64,000 nt of DNA from Prauserella salsuginis (GCF_024648885.1 NZ_JANBBF010000008.1:1-64000), one strand, 5' to 3'; counted from the first letter of the stretch, positions 32,549 through 41,627 are shown. Notes: generated by a model not told the origin, from the sequence alone. Program-made: numbers and translations.

Positions 32549-33474
32549 ACGGGGTGCTCGAAGGGTTCCTGGTCATCGGATTCGTGGTCGCGGTCGGATA
32601 CGTCCTCGGCCGATCCGGTGCACTGGGCGGATCGGCCATGCAGGTGCTGTCCCGTACCGCGTTCTTCGTCGGCAGTCCGGCACTGCTGTTCGGCACGCTC
32701 GCGCGCACCGATGTCGGCTCGGTCTTCTCCACCGCGCTACTCGTCACGGGTGTCACCAGCACGCTGGCGTGCGCGCTGTACCTGCCGTTCGGGCTGATGC
32801 GGCGCAGGGCGGCCGGTGAGCTCACCGTCGGCTCGATGGCCAGCGGCTACGTCAACGCGGGCAATCTCGGCATCCCGATCGCGACCTATGTCCTGCACGG
32901 CGTCGCCGACGTGGCGCCCGTCCTGCTGTTTCAGCTGGCGGTGCTGACACCGGTGTTCACGTCGGTGCTCGACGTCCTGTCCGAACGTGCCGGCGGCGGC
33001 AGCCCGAACTGGCTGCGGGCGTTCAGCGCACCACTGCGCAATCCGCTCGCGCTGGCGAGTGCGGCCGGCATCGCCTGCTCCGCGACGGGCTTTCTGCCGC
33101 CCGAGGCCGTGATGGACCCGATCGACCTCATGGGCAATCTGGCGGTGCCGGCGATGTTGCTGGCCTTCGGCATCTCGTTGCACGCCTCGACCCTGCCGGG
33201 TCGTGACCGTGACCTGCGCTCCTCGCTGGTCACGGTGGTGGTACTGAAGAACCTGGTGCATCCGCTGCTCGCGTGGGTGCTCGCCACCGCGATCGGTGCA
33301 GGCCAGCACGCGCTGCTCGCGGCGGTGGTGTGCGCCGCGCTGCCCACCGCGCAGAACGTCTTCGGCTACGCGGTCCGATTCGACCAGGGTGTGCAGCTCG
33401 CGCGCGATGCCGCACTCACGACGACGATCGTGTCGCTGCCGATGCTGTTCGCCGTGGTCGCGGCAGTCGGCTGA
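32545..33474 (+). CDS. AEC family transporter (auxin efflux carrier-like)
   Basis: A 309-residue membrane protein with about ten TMs in two five-helix repeats, as in the AEC/MleP-like carriers that move organic acids. Features include VVAVGYVLGRSGALGG near the start, ASGYVNAGNLGIPIATYVL in the first half, and CAALPTAQNVFGYAVRFDQG in the second, which is strongly conserved in the family. ATG 32545 is the first sensible start; there is no Shine-Dalgarno and a micro-ORF overlaps it. A CRP-like site lies upstream. Confidence 0.87.
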   Translation: MNGVLEGFLVIGFVVAVGYVLGRSGALGGSAMQVLSRTAFFVGSPALLFGTLARTDVGSVFSTALLVTGVTSTLACALYLPFGLMRRRAAGELTVGSMASGYVNAGNLGIPIATYVLHGVADVAPVLLFQLAVLTPVFTSVLDVLSERAGGGSPNWLRAFSAPLRNPLALASAAGIACSATGFLPPEAVMDPIDLMGNLAVPAMLLAFGISLHASTLPGRDRDLRSSLVTVVVLKNLVHPLLAWVLATAIGAGQHALLAAVVCAALPTAQNVFGYAVRFDQGVQLARDAALTTTIVSLPMLFAVVAAVG

Positions 33475-33643
33475 CGCCGCTGAAGCGAGCGCGACGGCCC
33501 ACCGGCGACCCTGTCGAGGAGGTGGCGTGCGGGTCGTGGCGCGCTGCGGCGTCACCCGCGGCCAGTCGTACGAAGCGCCGGAACGGCGCAGCCGTGATAC
33601 AAGAGAAGACCCGATGTGCACACGGCTTGGTGACGGAGAGCAT

Positions 33644-33967
33644 ATGGAACTGGTGATCACGGCCGACCGAAGTGACGATGCCTTGTTCGTCCGTGCGAAG
33701 GGCGAGGTGGACCTGGGTACGGTGGCCCAGCTCAACTCCGCCCTCGACGCCGCGTGCGAGGAGGCCTCGCCCCCCATGGCCGTGGTCGCAGATCTGAGCG
33801 GGGTCACCTTCCTGGCCTCGTCCGGGCTCAGCGCCCTCGTCCGGGCCCATGAACGCTGTGAAAAGGCCGGCACGCCGCTGCGCGTGATCGTCGGCAACCG
33901 CGCGGTGCTGCGCGGCTTCGAGGTGACCGGTCTGGACAAGTTGCTCGACCTGCGCGAGAGCGAATAG
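33644..33967 (+). CDS. STAS-domain anti-sigma factor antagonist
   Basis: A 107-residue SpoIIAA/RsbV-type protein. VDLGTVAQLNSALDAA and VADLSGVTFLASSGLSAL form the STAS fold, and the Ser in FLASSGL is the residue phosphorylated by anti-sigma kinases in known members. When unphosphorylated such proteins bind the kinase and free a SigB-type sigma factor. ATG 33644 has GGAGAG close upstream; ATG 33614, ten codons earlier, is an alternative. No kinase gene is nearby. Confidence 0.88.
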   Translation: MELVITADRSDDALFVRAKGEVDLGTVAQLNSALDAACEEASPPMAVVADLSGVTFLASSGLSALVRAHERCEKAGTPLRVIVGNRAVLRGFEVTGLDKLLDLRESE

Positions 33968-33980
33968 CGCCCGCGGCGCA

Positions 33981-33986
33981 TAGGGT
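33981..33986 (+). promoter_or_regulatory. Leaderless -10 element (TAGGGT)
   Basis: TAGGGT ends 7 nt before ATG 33994 and no ribosome site is present. Confidence 0.5.
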
Positions 33987-33993
33987 GTCGCCC

Positions 33994-34614
33994 ATGGCGG
34001 TCTACTACGACGTACATCAGGACAATCCCCAGCCGCGGTCGATCGGTAAGGTCGTCGACCTGCTCCGCTCCGGCGGGCTGATCGCCTATCCCACCGATTC
34101 GTGCTTCGCGCTCGGCACCTCGCTCGACAACCGCGAAGGACTCGACCGGATCCGGAGCATCCGCAAGCTGGACGACAAGCACCACTTCACGCTCGTGTGC
34201 CAGGACTTCTCCCAGTTGGGGCAGTTCGTCCACGTCGACAACAGCGTCTTCCGGGCGATCAAGTCCGCGACACCCGGCCAGTACACGTTCATCCTGCCCG
34301 CGACGAAGGAAGTGCCGCGGCGGTTGCTGCACCCGAAGAAGAAGACCGTCGGCGTGCGCATTCCGGATCATGTGACGACGCAGGCGCTGCTCGAGGGGCT
34401 CGGCGAGCCCCTCGTGTCGAGCACGCTGCTGCTGCCGGGCGAGGAGGAGCCGCTCACCCAGGGATGGGAGATCAAGGAGGCCCTCGATCACGTGTTGGAT
34501 GCGGTGATCGACTCGGGCGACTGCGGCGTCGAACCGACCACCGTCGTCGACTTCTCCGGCGACGAACCCGAGATCGTCCGGGTCGGTGCCGGCGATCCCG
34601 CACGGTTCGAATAG
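33994..34614 (+). CDS. YciO/TsaC/YrdC family protein (L-threonylcarbamoyladenylate synthase-like)
   Basis: A 206-residue protein of the Sua5/YciO/YrdC family. GGLIAYPTDSCFALG, IRKLDDKHHFTLVCQD and GQYTFILPATKEVP are the conserved blocks; KKTVGVRIPDHVTTQ and TVVDFSG close the nucleotide-binding fold. Sequence pattern is closer to YciO than to the essential TsaC, so the tRNA t6A role is possible but not assured. ATG 33994 sits at a leaderless distance from TAGGGT. Convergent with the next gene across a 15-bp gap. Confidence 0.85.
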   Translation: MAVYYDVHQDNPQPRSIGKVVDLLRSGGLIAYPTDSCFALGTSLDNREGLDRIRSIRKLDDKHHFTLVCQDFSQLGQFVHVDNSVFRAIKSATPGQYTFILPATKEVPRRLLHPKKKTVGVRIPDHVTTQALLEGLGEPLVSSTLLLPGEEEPLTQGWEIKEALDHVLDAVIDSGDCGVEPTTVVDFSGDEPEIVRVGAGDPARFE

Positions 34615-34629
34615 CGGGCGCCCCGCCAC

Positions 34630-35805
34630 TCACGCGGGCGGGGCCAGCACGCACCGGGTGCGGCTGTAGATGGTGGGCATGCACTTGTTGCAGTGCACGC
34701 ACAGGGAACGGTGCCGCGGTTCGGACCGCAGCCGGTTCGGCAGATCGGGCTCGCGCAGCAGTGCCCTGGCCATCGCGACGAATGCGAAGCCGTGGCGCAT
34801 CGCCAGGTCCATCGTGTCGCGGCCGGTGATGCCGCCCAGCAGGACGAGCGGCAGGTCGAGGGCGTCTCGGAACTGGAGCGCACGGTCGAGCAGGTAGGCG
34901 TCGCGGTAGGAGTAGCTGCGCAGGAAGGCCGAGCCGGCCAGGCGCAGTCCGGTTCGCAACGGTTGCCCGAAGGCGCGCGCGAACTCCGTGACGGGGGCGT
35001 CGCCGGTGAACAGGTACATCGGGTTGAGCAGCGAGCTGCCCGCGGTGAGTGCGAGCGCGTCGAGGGTGGCGTCGGCTTCGAGCCAGCGCGCGATCTGCAG
35101 GCTCTCCTCGAGCCAGAGCCCGCCCGGTACGCCGTCGTCCATGTTGAGCTTGGCCGTGACGGCGACACGGTCGCCCACGGCCTCGCGCACCGCTGCGGCC
35201 GTGTCCCTCGCCAGTCGCGCGCGGCGGGTGAGGGAACCGCCGTAGCCGTCGGAGCGGTGGTTCAGTGCCGGACTGAGGAACGAGCTGATCAGGTAGTTGT
35301 GCCCGAAGTGGAGTTCGACGGCGTCGAACCCGGCGGCCACCGCGACACGCGCGGCGTCCGCGTGGGCGACGACGATCCGGGCGAGGTCGGCCTCGCTCGC
35401 CCTCCGCATCATGCGCATGCCGAGTGGGCTGGGCAGCGCATGGGGAGCGAGGGCGGGAAGGCGATTCGATGCGCCGTTGGCGACCGGGCCGGCGTGGCCG
35501 AGCTGGGCGCTGACGGCGGCCCCTTCCGCATGCACCGCATCGGTGAGCCGGCGCAGGTCCGGCACGGCCTCGGGTCGCATCAGGATCTGGTGGCGGTCGG
35601 TCCGGCCCTCAGGGGCGACCGCGCAATAGGCGACGGTGGTCATGGCTGCGCCGCCGCGGGCGACCTCGGCGTGGAAGTCGACGAGGTCGTCGGTGATCAC
35701 GCCTTCCGGTGTGCGGCCTTCGAACGTCGCCGCCTTGATGATGCGGTTGCGCAGCGTGACTGGTCCGAGTCTCGCGGAGCTGAAGACATCCGGGGCAGTG
35801 GTCAC
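34630..35805 (-). CDS. NADH:flavin oxidoreductase (old yellow enzyme family)
   Basis: A 391-residue FMN barrel enzyme. LGPVTLRNRIIKAATFEG begins the barrel, VSAQLGHAGPVANG and FDAVELHFGHNYLISSFLSP hold active-site residues (His and Asn-containing HFGHNYL), and LGGITGRDTMDLAMRHG binds the phosphate. The C-terminus has CVHCNKCMPTIYSRTRC, recalling the cluster-binding cysteines of 2,4-dienoyl-CoA reductase-type members, but the second flavin domain of those is absent. Substrates would be alpha,beta-unsaturated carbonyls. GTG 35805 has GGAGGG upstream. A TetR gene lies immediately upstream on the same strand (52-bp gap). Confidence 0.88.
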   Translation of the reverse strand: MTTAPDVFSSARLGPVTLRNRIIKAATFEGRTPEGVITDDLVDFHAEVARGGAAMTTVAYCAVAPEGRTDRHQILMRPEAVPDLRRLTDAVHAEGAAVSAQLGHAGPVANGASNRLPALAPHALPSPLGMRMMRRASEADLARIVVAHADAARVAVAAGFDAVELHFGHNYLISSFLSPALNHRSDGYGGSLTRRARLARDTAAAVREAVGDRVAVTAKLNMDDGVPGGLWLEESLQIARWLEADATLDALALTAGSSLLNPMYLFTGDAPVTEFARAFGQPLRTGLRLAGSAFLRSYSYRDAYLLDRALQFRDALDLPLVLLGGITGRDTMDLAMRHGFAFVAMARALLREPDLPNRLRSEPRHRSLCVHCNKCMPTIYSRTRCVLAPPA

Positions 35806-35857
35806 GATCCCTCCGGTGCGGCTGGTGCGGAACGGGCTGTGCGTGGGCCGGGGCGGT

Positions 35858-36490
35858 TCACCGCGGCGGCGCCGAGAGCCCGGCGACGGTGAACGCGCGC
35901 AGCGAGCGGAAGCTGTCGCGTGTGGGAGGCTCGGCCGGTCCGGCCGCGGACAGGGTGTGGAGGATGAGGTCGAACGCCAGCAGCAGCCTGCGAGCGGCTT
36001 CGGTGCCGCCGAGTCCGGGTATCGCGCCTCGCAGGAGTGCGATCCACGGCCGTAGTCCGAACCAGCCGGAGGCGAACCCGACGTCGCGCCGCGCCAGTAC
36101 CACCCGGGCCAGCAGTCGCAGCTGCAGCCGGCCGTGCTCGGTGCGGGTCAGCTCGCCGAGCGGGGTGAGCACGACGTCGACGAGTTCACCGACCGCCGGT
36201 GGATCGCCCGCACGGTGGCGTCCGGTGAGCCGGGCGAGGCCGTCGTGCCAGTGGGGTGCCAGGCGCCGTTCGAGCAGTGCGCCGATCAGGGCGTCCTTCG
36301 AACCGAAGTGGTAGTGCACGGCTGCCGGGTTCATCCCCGCGGCGGCGTTGATGGCGCGGATCGAGACCTCGTCGATGTCGCGCGCGAGCAATAGGGATTC
36401 GGCTGCCTCGAGGAGCCGGTCACGGGTGGTCGGCCGGTTCCCGTCGGCTGCGGGCGCGGACCTGGCCGAGGATGGGGCCGTCGTTGGCAT
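35858..36490 (-). CDS. TetR family transcriptional regulator
   Basis: A 210-residue TetR regulator. The DNA-binding domain is VSIRAINAAAGMNPAAVHYH followed by FGSKDALIGALLERR, and the C-terminal half is helical. ATG 36490 (MPTTAPSSARS) is preferred; the longer frame to 36844 is antisense to the DUF2277 gene. It precedes the OYE-type gene on the same strand, so it probably controls that gene and itself. Confidence 0.88.
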   Translation of the reverse strand: MPTTAPSSARSAPAADGNRPTTRDRLLEAAESLLLARDIDEVSIRAINAAAGMNPAAVHYHFGSKDALIGALLERRLAPHWHDGLARLTGRHRAGDPPAVGELVDVVLTPLGELTRTEHGRLQLRLLARVVLARRDVGFASGWFGLRPWIALLRGAIPGLGGTEAARRLLLAFDLILHTLSAAGPAEPPTRDSFRSLRAFTVAGLSAPPR

Positions 36491-36616
36491 GCCGCCAGTA
36501 GAGCGCAGCGGTGGTCTCGCCTCAAGTGGTGTTTCAATCAGTGATGGGTTCCGATCGCCCGCACTCGTCGTCCCGGAGGCGTCCGCCGAACAGTCGCCGG
36601 CGGGCCGGGCGGGGAC

Positions 36617-36622
36617 TACCGT
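36617..36622 (+). promoter_or_regulatory. Leaderless -10 element (TACCGT)
   Basis: TACCGT ends 7 nt before ATG 36630, with no ribosome site. Confidence 0.5.
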
Positions 36623-36629
36623 CACGGGT

Positions 36630-36920
36630 ATGTGCCGGAACATCACGACCCTGCGGGGACTCGAACCGTCCGCAACGCCCGAGGAGATCGAGGCGGCGGC
36701 GCGGCAGTACGTGCGGAAGGTCAGCGGTGTGCAGAGCGTGTCTGATGCGACCCGCGAACCGTTCGAACAGCCCGTCGCGGAGGTGACCGCCACGACGGCA
36801 CGTCTGCTCGCGCAGCTGCCGGAGCGGCGCCAACCGCCGCGCACCGTACCGCCCCTTCGCCGCCCGGAGGTTCAGCGCCGTCTCGAGGTGCAGGCCGGGG
36901 AAGCGGCGGAACGCGCCTGA
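36630..36920 (+). CDS. DUF2277 domain protein
   Basis: A 96-residue protein with the family's N-terminal MCRNITTLRGLEPSATPEEI and a second conserved helix ARQYVRKVSGVQSVSD. Small, soluble and widespread in actinobacteria and proteobacteria; function unknown. ATG 36630 appears leaderless. A terminator overlaps its stop codon. Confidence 0.85.
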   Translation: MCRNITTLRGLEPSATPEEIEAAARQYVRKVSGVQSVSDATREPFEQPVAEVTATTARLLAQLPERRQPPRTVPPLRRPEVQRRLEVQAGEAAERA

Positions 36921-36951
36921 CGGGTGCCGGCGCACGGTGGCCGGCACCCGT
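36920..36951. terminator. Bidirectional terminator between DUF2277 and MHS transporter
   Basis: A 12-bp perfect stem (36920-36931 with 36940-36951) and 8-nt loop between convergent genes; its first base is the last base of the DUF2277 stop. Confidence 0.8.
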
Positions 36952-36957
36952 GGGCGG

Positions 36958-38316
36958 TCATTCGACCCTGTCGAGGTCGCTTCCGCGGGTCTCCTTGCTC
37001 GTGGCGACGGCGATCACGGTGATCAGCATCGTGACGACGAGGTAGCCGACGACCATGCCGACGCCGAACGAATCGATGAGCCACACGGCGATGAACGGAG
37101 CCGGGGCGCCGGCGATGATCGACGATCCCTGGAACACCAGCGACGATCCCGCGTACCGGCGCCGCGTCGGGAACAGCTCGGTGATCCACGCGGCTTCCGG
37201 CCCCGCGAGCATGCCGTGCAGGAAGGCACCGACACACGTGCCCAACCACAGCAGCGACAGGCTCTCCTGCTGCACGAGAACGAAGAACAGCGGTGCCCAG
37301 ACGACGAGCAGCGCCGAAGGGACGAGCATCGCCTTCTTCCTGCCCACCCGGTCCGACCAGGCACCACCGCCGATCATGCCGGCGAACTGCGCGGCCGACG
37401 CGAACGTGACGGCCAGGACGACGTCGCCCCGTTCGTAGCCGAAGTACGTGGTGGCGTAGGCGATGACGAACACGGTGTAGATGTAGAACGCGATGTTCTC
37501 ACCGAGCCGCATGCCGAGGCCGTGGAGCACCGGCCGCGGATTGCGGAGCGCCTCCAGCACGCTGGACCGGCGCGGCGCGGTCGCGGCGGGTTCTTCCGAC
37601 GTGGTCTCGGGTTCCAGCGCGGCGCGTTCCTGCGCGGCCTGGAACACCGGTGACTCCTCGACGCTGCGGCGCACCCAGAAGCCGACGACCAGCAGTGGCA
37701 GCGCGACCAGGAACGCGAGCCGCCAGCCCCACTGGTCGAACGCGTCACCGGGCAGGGCCAGGGCGATGGTGCTGACCACGACGGTGGCGAGCACGGTGCC
37801 CAGTGGCGCGCCCGCCTGCGGCCACGACGCCCAGAACCCGCGGCGCTTCGGATCGCCGTACTCGCTCACCATCAGCACGGCCGCGCCGAACTCGCCGCCG
37901 AGCGCGAATCCCTGGGTCAGGCGGAGCAGCACGAGCAGCACCGTCGCGCCGAGGCCGATCTGCTCGTAGGTCGGCAGCAGGCCGATGGCCGCGGTGGAGG
38001 TGCCGAGTAGCAGGAAGGTCGTGACGAGCATCGGCTTGCGGCCGAACTTGTCGCCGAGATGGCCGAACACGATCCCGCCGAGCGGCCGGGCGATGAACCC
38101 GATGCCCTGCGTGGCGAGCGCGAGCAGCAGTTTGATGATGTCGCTCTCGCCCGGGAAGAACAGCGGGCCGAGCACGGTCGCGGCGAGCACGCCGTAGATG
38201 GCGAAGTCGTACCACTCGAGCACGGCGCCTGCCATCGATCCGGTCAGGACACGGCGGAAACTCGTGCCGCGTCTGCCGGGCAGGCCGTCGACGCGCGGGG
38301 AGGCCGATGACGTCAT
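36958..38316 (-). CDS. MHS-family MFS transporter
   Basis: A 452-residue metabolite:H+ symporter. GSMAGAVLEWYDFAIYG opens TM1, the loop GHLGDKFGRKPMLV is the MHS/MFS signature, and QGFALGGEFGAAVLMVSEY is TM4. A charged central loop (ERAALEPETTSEE) divides the halves. ATG 38316 follows AAAGGA. It lies 66 bp downstream of the P450 gene on the same strand and probably imports that enzyme's substrate, by inference. Confidence 0.88.
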   Translation of the reverse strand: MTSSASPRVDGLPGRRGTSFRRVLTGSMAGAVLEWYDFAIYGVLAATVLGPLFFPGESDIIKLLLALATQGIGFIARPLGGIVFGHLGDKFGRKPMLVTTFLLLGTSTAAIGLLPTYEQIGLGATVLLVLLRLTQGFALGGEFGAAVLMVSEYGDPKRRGFWASWPQAGAPLGTVLATVVVSTIALALPGDAFDQWGWRLAFLVALPLLVVGFWVRRSVEESPVFQAAQERAALEPETTSEEPAATAPRRSSVLEALRNPRPVLHGLGMRLGENIAFYIYTVFVIAYATTYFGYERGDVVLAVTFASAAQFAGMIGGGAWSDRVGRKKAMLVPSALLVVWAPLFFVLVQQESLSLLWLGTCVGAFLHGMLAGPEAAWITELFPTRRRYAGSSLVFQGSSIIAGAPAPFIAVWLIDSFGVGMVVGYLVVTMLITVIAVATSKETRGSDLDRVE

Positions 38317-38382
38317 TGTCGGACGGTCCTTTCGCAAGGGGTGGGGAGAACCGAGTGGGGAGACGGGGAGGGGAGCGTGGGG

Positions 38383-40707
38383 TCAGAGGCCGAGCGTGAG
38401 CGAGGCGCCGCAGGCGCGGGAGCAACAGGTCATCATCCTGGTGCCCGCCGACCGCTCGGCCCGGGTCAGCACGACGTCGCGGTGGTCGACCTCGCCGTCG
38501 AGCACCGGTGCCTCGCACGTGCCGCAGAGGCCTTCCTCGCAGTCGCTGGGCACGTCGATGTTGGCGGCGCGCAGTGCTGCGAGCACGGTCTGATCGGGCG
38601 CGACCCGCACGGTGAGGCCGGAGTCGGCGAGGCTTACGTCGAAGGCGTGCTCGACGGCCGGGTCGAGTTCCCGGCCCGCCGTGGTGAAGTGTTCGACGCT
38701 GAGGGCGTCCTCGGGCCAGTGCGCGCTCGCCGCGTCGAGGGCGGACAGGAGTCGCTGCGGGCCGCACGCGTAGATCCGCGTGCCGTCGGCGGGCTCGGCC
38801 AGGAGCGTGGTGACGTCGAGCCGGGTGCCGGCGTCGGAGACGTGCTCGTGCAGCCGTGGCCCGTGGTCCCGGCGTACGCGGTCGAGCAGGGCCATCGTGT
38901 CGGCCGAGCGGCCGCAGTAGTGGAGTTCGTAGCTGCCGCCTGCGGCGCGGACGGCGTCGGCCATGGCGAGGATCGGGGTGATGCCGATGCCGCCGGCGAC
39001 GAACACGTGGTGGCGGGTGGCGGCGTCGAGGCGGAAATGGTTCCGCGGTCCCCGGACGGCGACCGAGGTCCCGGGGCGCAGCTCGTCGTGCACGTACCGG
39101 GAGCCGCCGCGGCTGTCCGGGTCACGCAGCACGGCGATGCGGTACCGGCTCCGGTCCTCGGGATCGCCGCACAGTGAGTACTGCCGGGAGACGTCGTCGC
39201 CGAGCTGCAGCTCGATGTGGGCGCCGGGGGACCACGAAGGGAGCGGTGTGCCGGCCGGTGCGGCGAGCGTGATCTCGACGACGTCGCGGGCGGCGGGTTC
39301 GGCCCGTTCCACGGTGAGGGTGCGACTGAGGCCGCGGGTGGTGGGCTCGCCGATACGCACCGGGTGCCGGGTGTGCAACAGCGCCGGGTCGGTGCGTTCG
39401 GGGTTGGCGGCGGGGTCCCACTGCACCCACAGGTGCTCCGGGCCGCGGAACGACGTGTTCGGGACGTAGGTGAAGCGCTGACCGGGCACCAGGTCCAGAT
39501 GCGGCAGCCTGCGGGTGAGCTCTTCGAGGAACACCTGCAGTTCCATCCGCGCGAGGTTCTTGCCCATGCACTGGTGGCTGCCGTAGCCGAACGTCAGGTG
39601 CTCGGTCGCGTTGTCCCTGCGGATGTCGACGCTGTCCGGGTCCTCGAAGTGCCGTTCGTCGCGGTTGGCCGAGGAGTTGACGATCAGCAGCTTCGCGCCC
39701 GCCGGGATAGGCACGCCGCCGACCGTGGTGTCGGAGGTGACGAGCCGCCGCCATGCGGCCACCGATCCGGAATGCCGCAGGCACTCCTCGACCGCGTTGG
39801 GGATCAGTCCGGGGTCGGCGCAGAGCTCCTCCCACACCGTGCGGTTCTCCAGCAGCAGCTTCAGTGCGTTGGCCGCGGCGTTGGCCGTCGTCTCGTGGGC
39901 CGCGACGATGCCGGCCATCATCATCGAGTGCAGATAAGAGTCGGTGATGACGTCGGGGAACTCCCGCTGTTTGCGGATGCTGTAGGGCATCCAGCCGTCG
40001 CCGGACGGGTCACGCCGGAGCTTGTCCAGCACGGTGCCCGCGTACTGCCAGAATTTGCCGACGTTCTCGGCGACCGTGAGCTGCTCCTCGGGGGACGGTC
40101 TGCCCCAGGTGTTGACCGTGTGGGCGATCGAATACTTCCGCAGCGTCGCCATGTCCTCCTCGGGTACACCGAGGAAGTGCAGCGCGACCGTGAGCGGCAC
40201 CTCCCACAGCATCTCGTCGACGAGGTCGGCCTTGCCCGCATCGACGAACCGGTCGACGTACTCCCGGGTCAGCCTTCGGACCATCGGTTCGTGGTGGGAG
40301 AGCCGGTCGGGGGTGAAGGGGTCCATGAGCACGCGGCGGCGCGGCATGTGCTCCGGCTCGTCCTCGTTCACGAGGGTCCGGTTCATCGCGTAGTCGTAGC
40401 GTTCGAGGGTGGCTATGGCCTCGTCGGAGACGGGCGTGATCTTCTCGAGTGCGATCGAGGGGGAGAACGTGATGTTGTCGCGGAAGACGGCCTTCACGTC
40501 GTCGTAGCGCGTCACGACCCAGTAGCCGAGCGACGGGCTGTAGAACACCGGCTCCTCGTCGCGGGACCAGCGCACGGCCTCCGGCGGATCGGCCTGGTAC
40601 GCGTCGCCGAACGGATCGAACGCCGCCGCGCCGACGCTGACGGGACAACCCGAGACCGGATCCGTCGGACGGTCGGCGTGGTCGACGGGACACGACTCCG
40701 TGCTCAT
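38383..40707 (-). CDS. Self-sufficient cytochrome P450, CYP116B type (P450-FMN/NADH reductase-2Fe2S fusion)
   Basis: A 774-residue fusion. The P450 domain has the I-helix AGIVAAHETT (265-274), ExxR at E308-R311 and the haem loop FGYGSHQCMG with Cys380. After a linker (about 425-450) a phthalate-dioxygenase-reductase-like module follows, with RQYSLCGD for flavin and GGIGITPILAM for NAD(P)H. The C-terminal ferredoxin has C723, C728, C731 and C761 (CEEGLCGTC, MMTC). This matches P450RhF and other CYP116B enzymes, which oxidise aromatics and O-dealkylate ethers without partner proteins. ATG 40707 has GAGGAGG. An IclR gene lies upstream and an MHS transporter downstream, all on the same strand. 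Confidence 0.95.
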   Translation of the reverse strand: MSTESCPVDHADRPTDPVSGCPVSVGAAAFDPFGDAYQADPPEAVRWSRDEEPVFYSPSLGYWVVTRYDDVKAVFRDNITFSPSIALEKITPVSDEAIATLERYDYAMNRTLVNEDEPEHMPRRRVLMDPFTPDRLSHHEPMVRRLTREYVDRFVDAGKADLVDEMLWEVPLTVALHFLGVPEEDMATLRKYSIAHTVNTWGRPSPEEQLTVAENVGKFWQYAGTVLDKLRRDPSGDGWMPYSIRKQREFPDVITDSYLHSMMMAGIVAAHETTANAAANALKLLLENRTVWEELCADPGLIPNAVEECLRHSGSVAAWRRLVTSDTTVGGVPIPAGAKLLIVNSSANRDERHFEDPDSVDIRRDNATEHLTFGYGSHQCMGKNLARMELQVFLEELTRRLPHLDLVPGQRFTYVPNTSFRGPEHLWVQWDPAANPERTDPALLHTRHPVRIGEPTTRGLSRTLTVERAEPAARDVVEITLAAPAGTPLPSWSPGAHIELQLGDDVSRQYSLCGDPEDRSRYRIAVLRDPDSRGGSRYVHDELRPGTSVAVRGPRNHFRLDAATRHHVFVAGGIGITPILAMADAVRAAGGSYELHYCGRSADTMALLDRVRRDHGPRLHEHVSDAGTRLDVTTLLAEPADGTRIYACGPQRLLSALDAASAHWPEDALSVEHFTTAGRELDPAVEHAFDVSLADSGLTVRVAPDQTVLAALRAANIDVPSDCEEGLCGTCEAPVLDGEVDHRDVVLTRAERSAGTRMMTCCSRACGASLTLGL

Positions 40708-40731
40708 CGGCGCCCTCCTCGGCGTCTCTGC

Positions 40732-40791
40732 TTCGACTCGCGCAGTTGCTATGACCTGGCATGTTACTAATAACGCACACGCTGAGTCGAA
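40732..40791. promoter_or_regulatory. Probable promoter/operator region of the P450 gene
   Basis: TTCGACTC (40732-40739) recurs inverted as GAGTCGAA (40784-40791), flanking an unusually AT-rich patch with TTACTAATAA (40764-40773), the likely -10 on the minus strand. Placement just before the P450 start and the IclR gene next door suggest an IclR operator. Confidence 0.4.
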
Positions 40792-40943
40792 TAGCGAACA
40801 CCAGGAAGGTAAGCGGGTCCGGTGGGGGCGTCAAGTGGGGCAGCGACGCGGCAGTACGTCGGCACGGCGGCCGGCGGGATCCGCGGTGACCGTCGGCCGG
40901 GAGAACGGGAACGGACGCCTGACGCGCCGGGGTGGCCGCTGCG

Positions 40944-41627
40944 TCAGGCCGTGAGGAGCTCTTCGAGTCGTCGTGCCGCGCGGGTGACGGCGTGGGCGGC
41001 CCTGTCGGTGTCGAGGCCCTCGATCGCCACGACGCCGACCGACCGTTCGGCGTGCCCGACCGCATGCCTTCCCTCGGGAACGCCGATTCCCGCCGCGACA
41101 CCGACGGCGCCGTGCTCGAGTTCGCCGCGGGTGAGGCTGTAGCCGTCCCGGCGGGCGCGTACCACCGCGGCGGGGTCGTCGGGCTGTTCCGGGCGCCGGG
41201 CGAGGATCGCGATGCCGGCGGCACCCTTCGACAGCGGATGCCTGCTGCCGACCCGGTAGCCGACCGTCAGGAGTTGCGCATCCGGCTCGGCGACCTGCAA
41301 CGCGACACAGTCGCCGCCCTCGGCCGCGGACAGGAAGGCCGTCGCCCGCGTCTCGTTGGCCAGTTCCTGCAGCAGGGGCCGCACGTCGTGATGGAGCTGG
41401 GGTTCGAAGCGGGCCGCGAGCACCGACACGCCGACGGCGAGGCGCAGTTTCCCGTCCTCGGTTCTGGCGATGAGCTGGTGTTCCTCGAGCGTGGACACGA
41501 TGCGATAGCAGATGGCGCGGTGCACGTCGAGCCTGCGCGCGAGCTCGGCGACCGACATGCCGCCGGGTGCCTGGGAGATCACGTCGAGCGCGCGCAGGCC
41601 TCGGTCGAGCGTCTGCAGCGTGCTCAT
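40944..41627 (-). CDS. IclR family transcriptional regulator
   Basis: A 227-residue regulator. The N-terminal winged helix has MSVAELARRLDVHRAICYRI, and the C-terminal effector domain has SKGAAGIAILA and AAGIGVPEG. IclR proteins often activate or repress aromatic catabolic genes in response to the substrate. ATG 41627 has GGAAAGGA upstream. It is 236 bp upstream of the P450 gene in the same direction and is its likely regulator. Confidence 0.9.
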   Translation of the reverse strand: MSTLQTLDRGLRALDVISQAPGGMSVAELARRLDVHRAICYRIVSTLEEHQLIARTEDGKLRLAVGVSVLAARFEPQLHHDVRPLLQELANETRATAFLSAAEGGDCVALQVAEPDAQLLTVGYRVGSRHPLSKGAAGIAILARRPEQPDDPAAVVRARRDGYSLTRGELEHGAVGVAAGIGVPEGRHAVGHAERSVGVVAIEGLDTDRAAHAVTRAARRLEELLTA

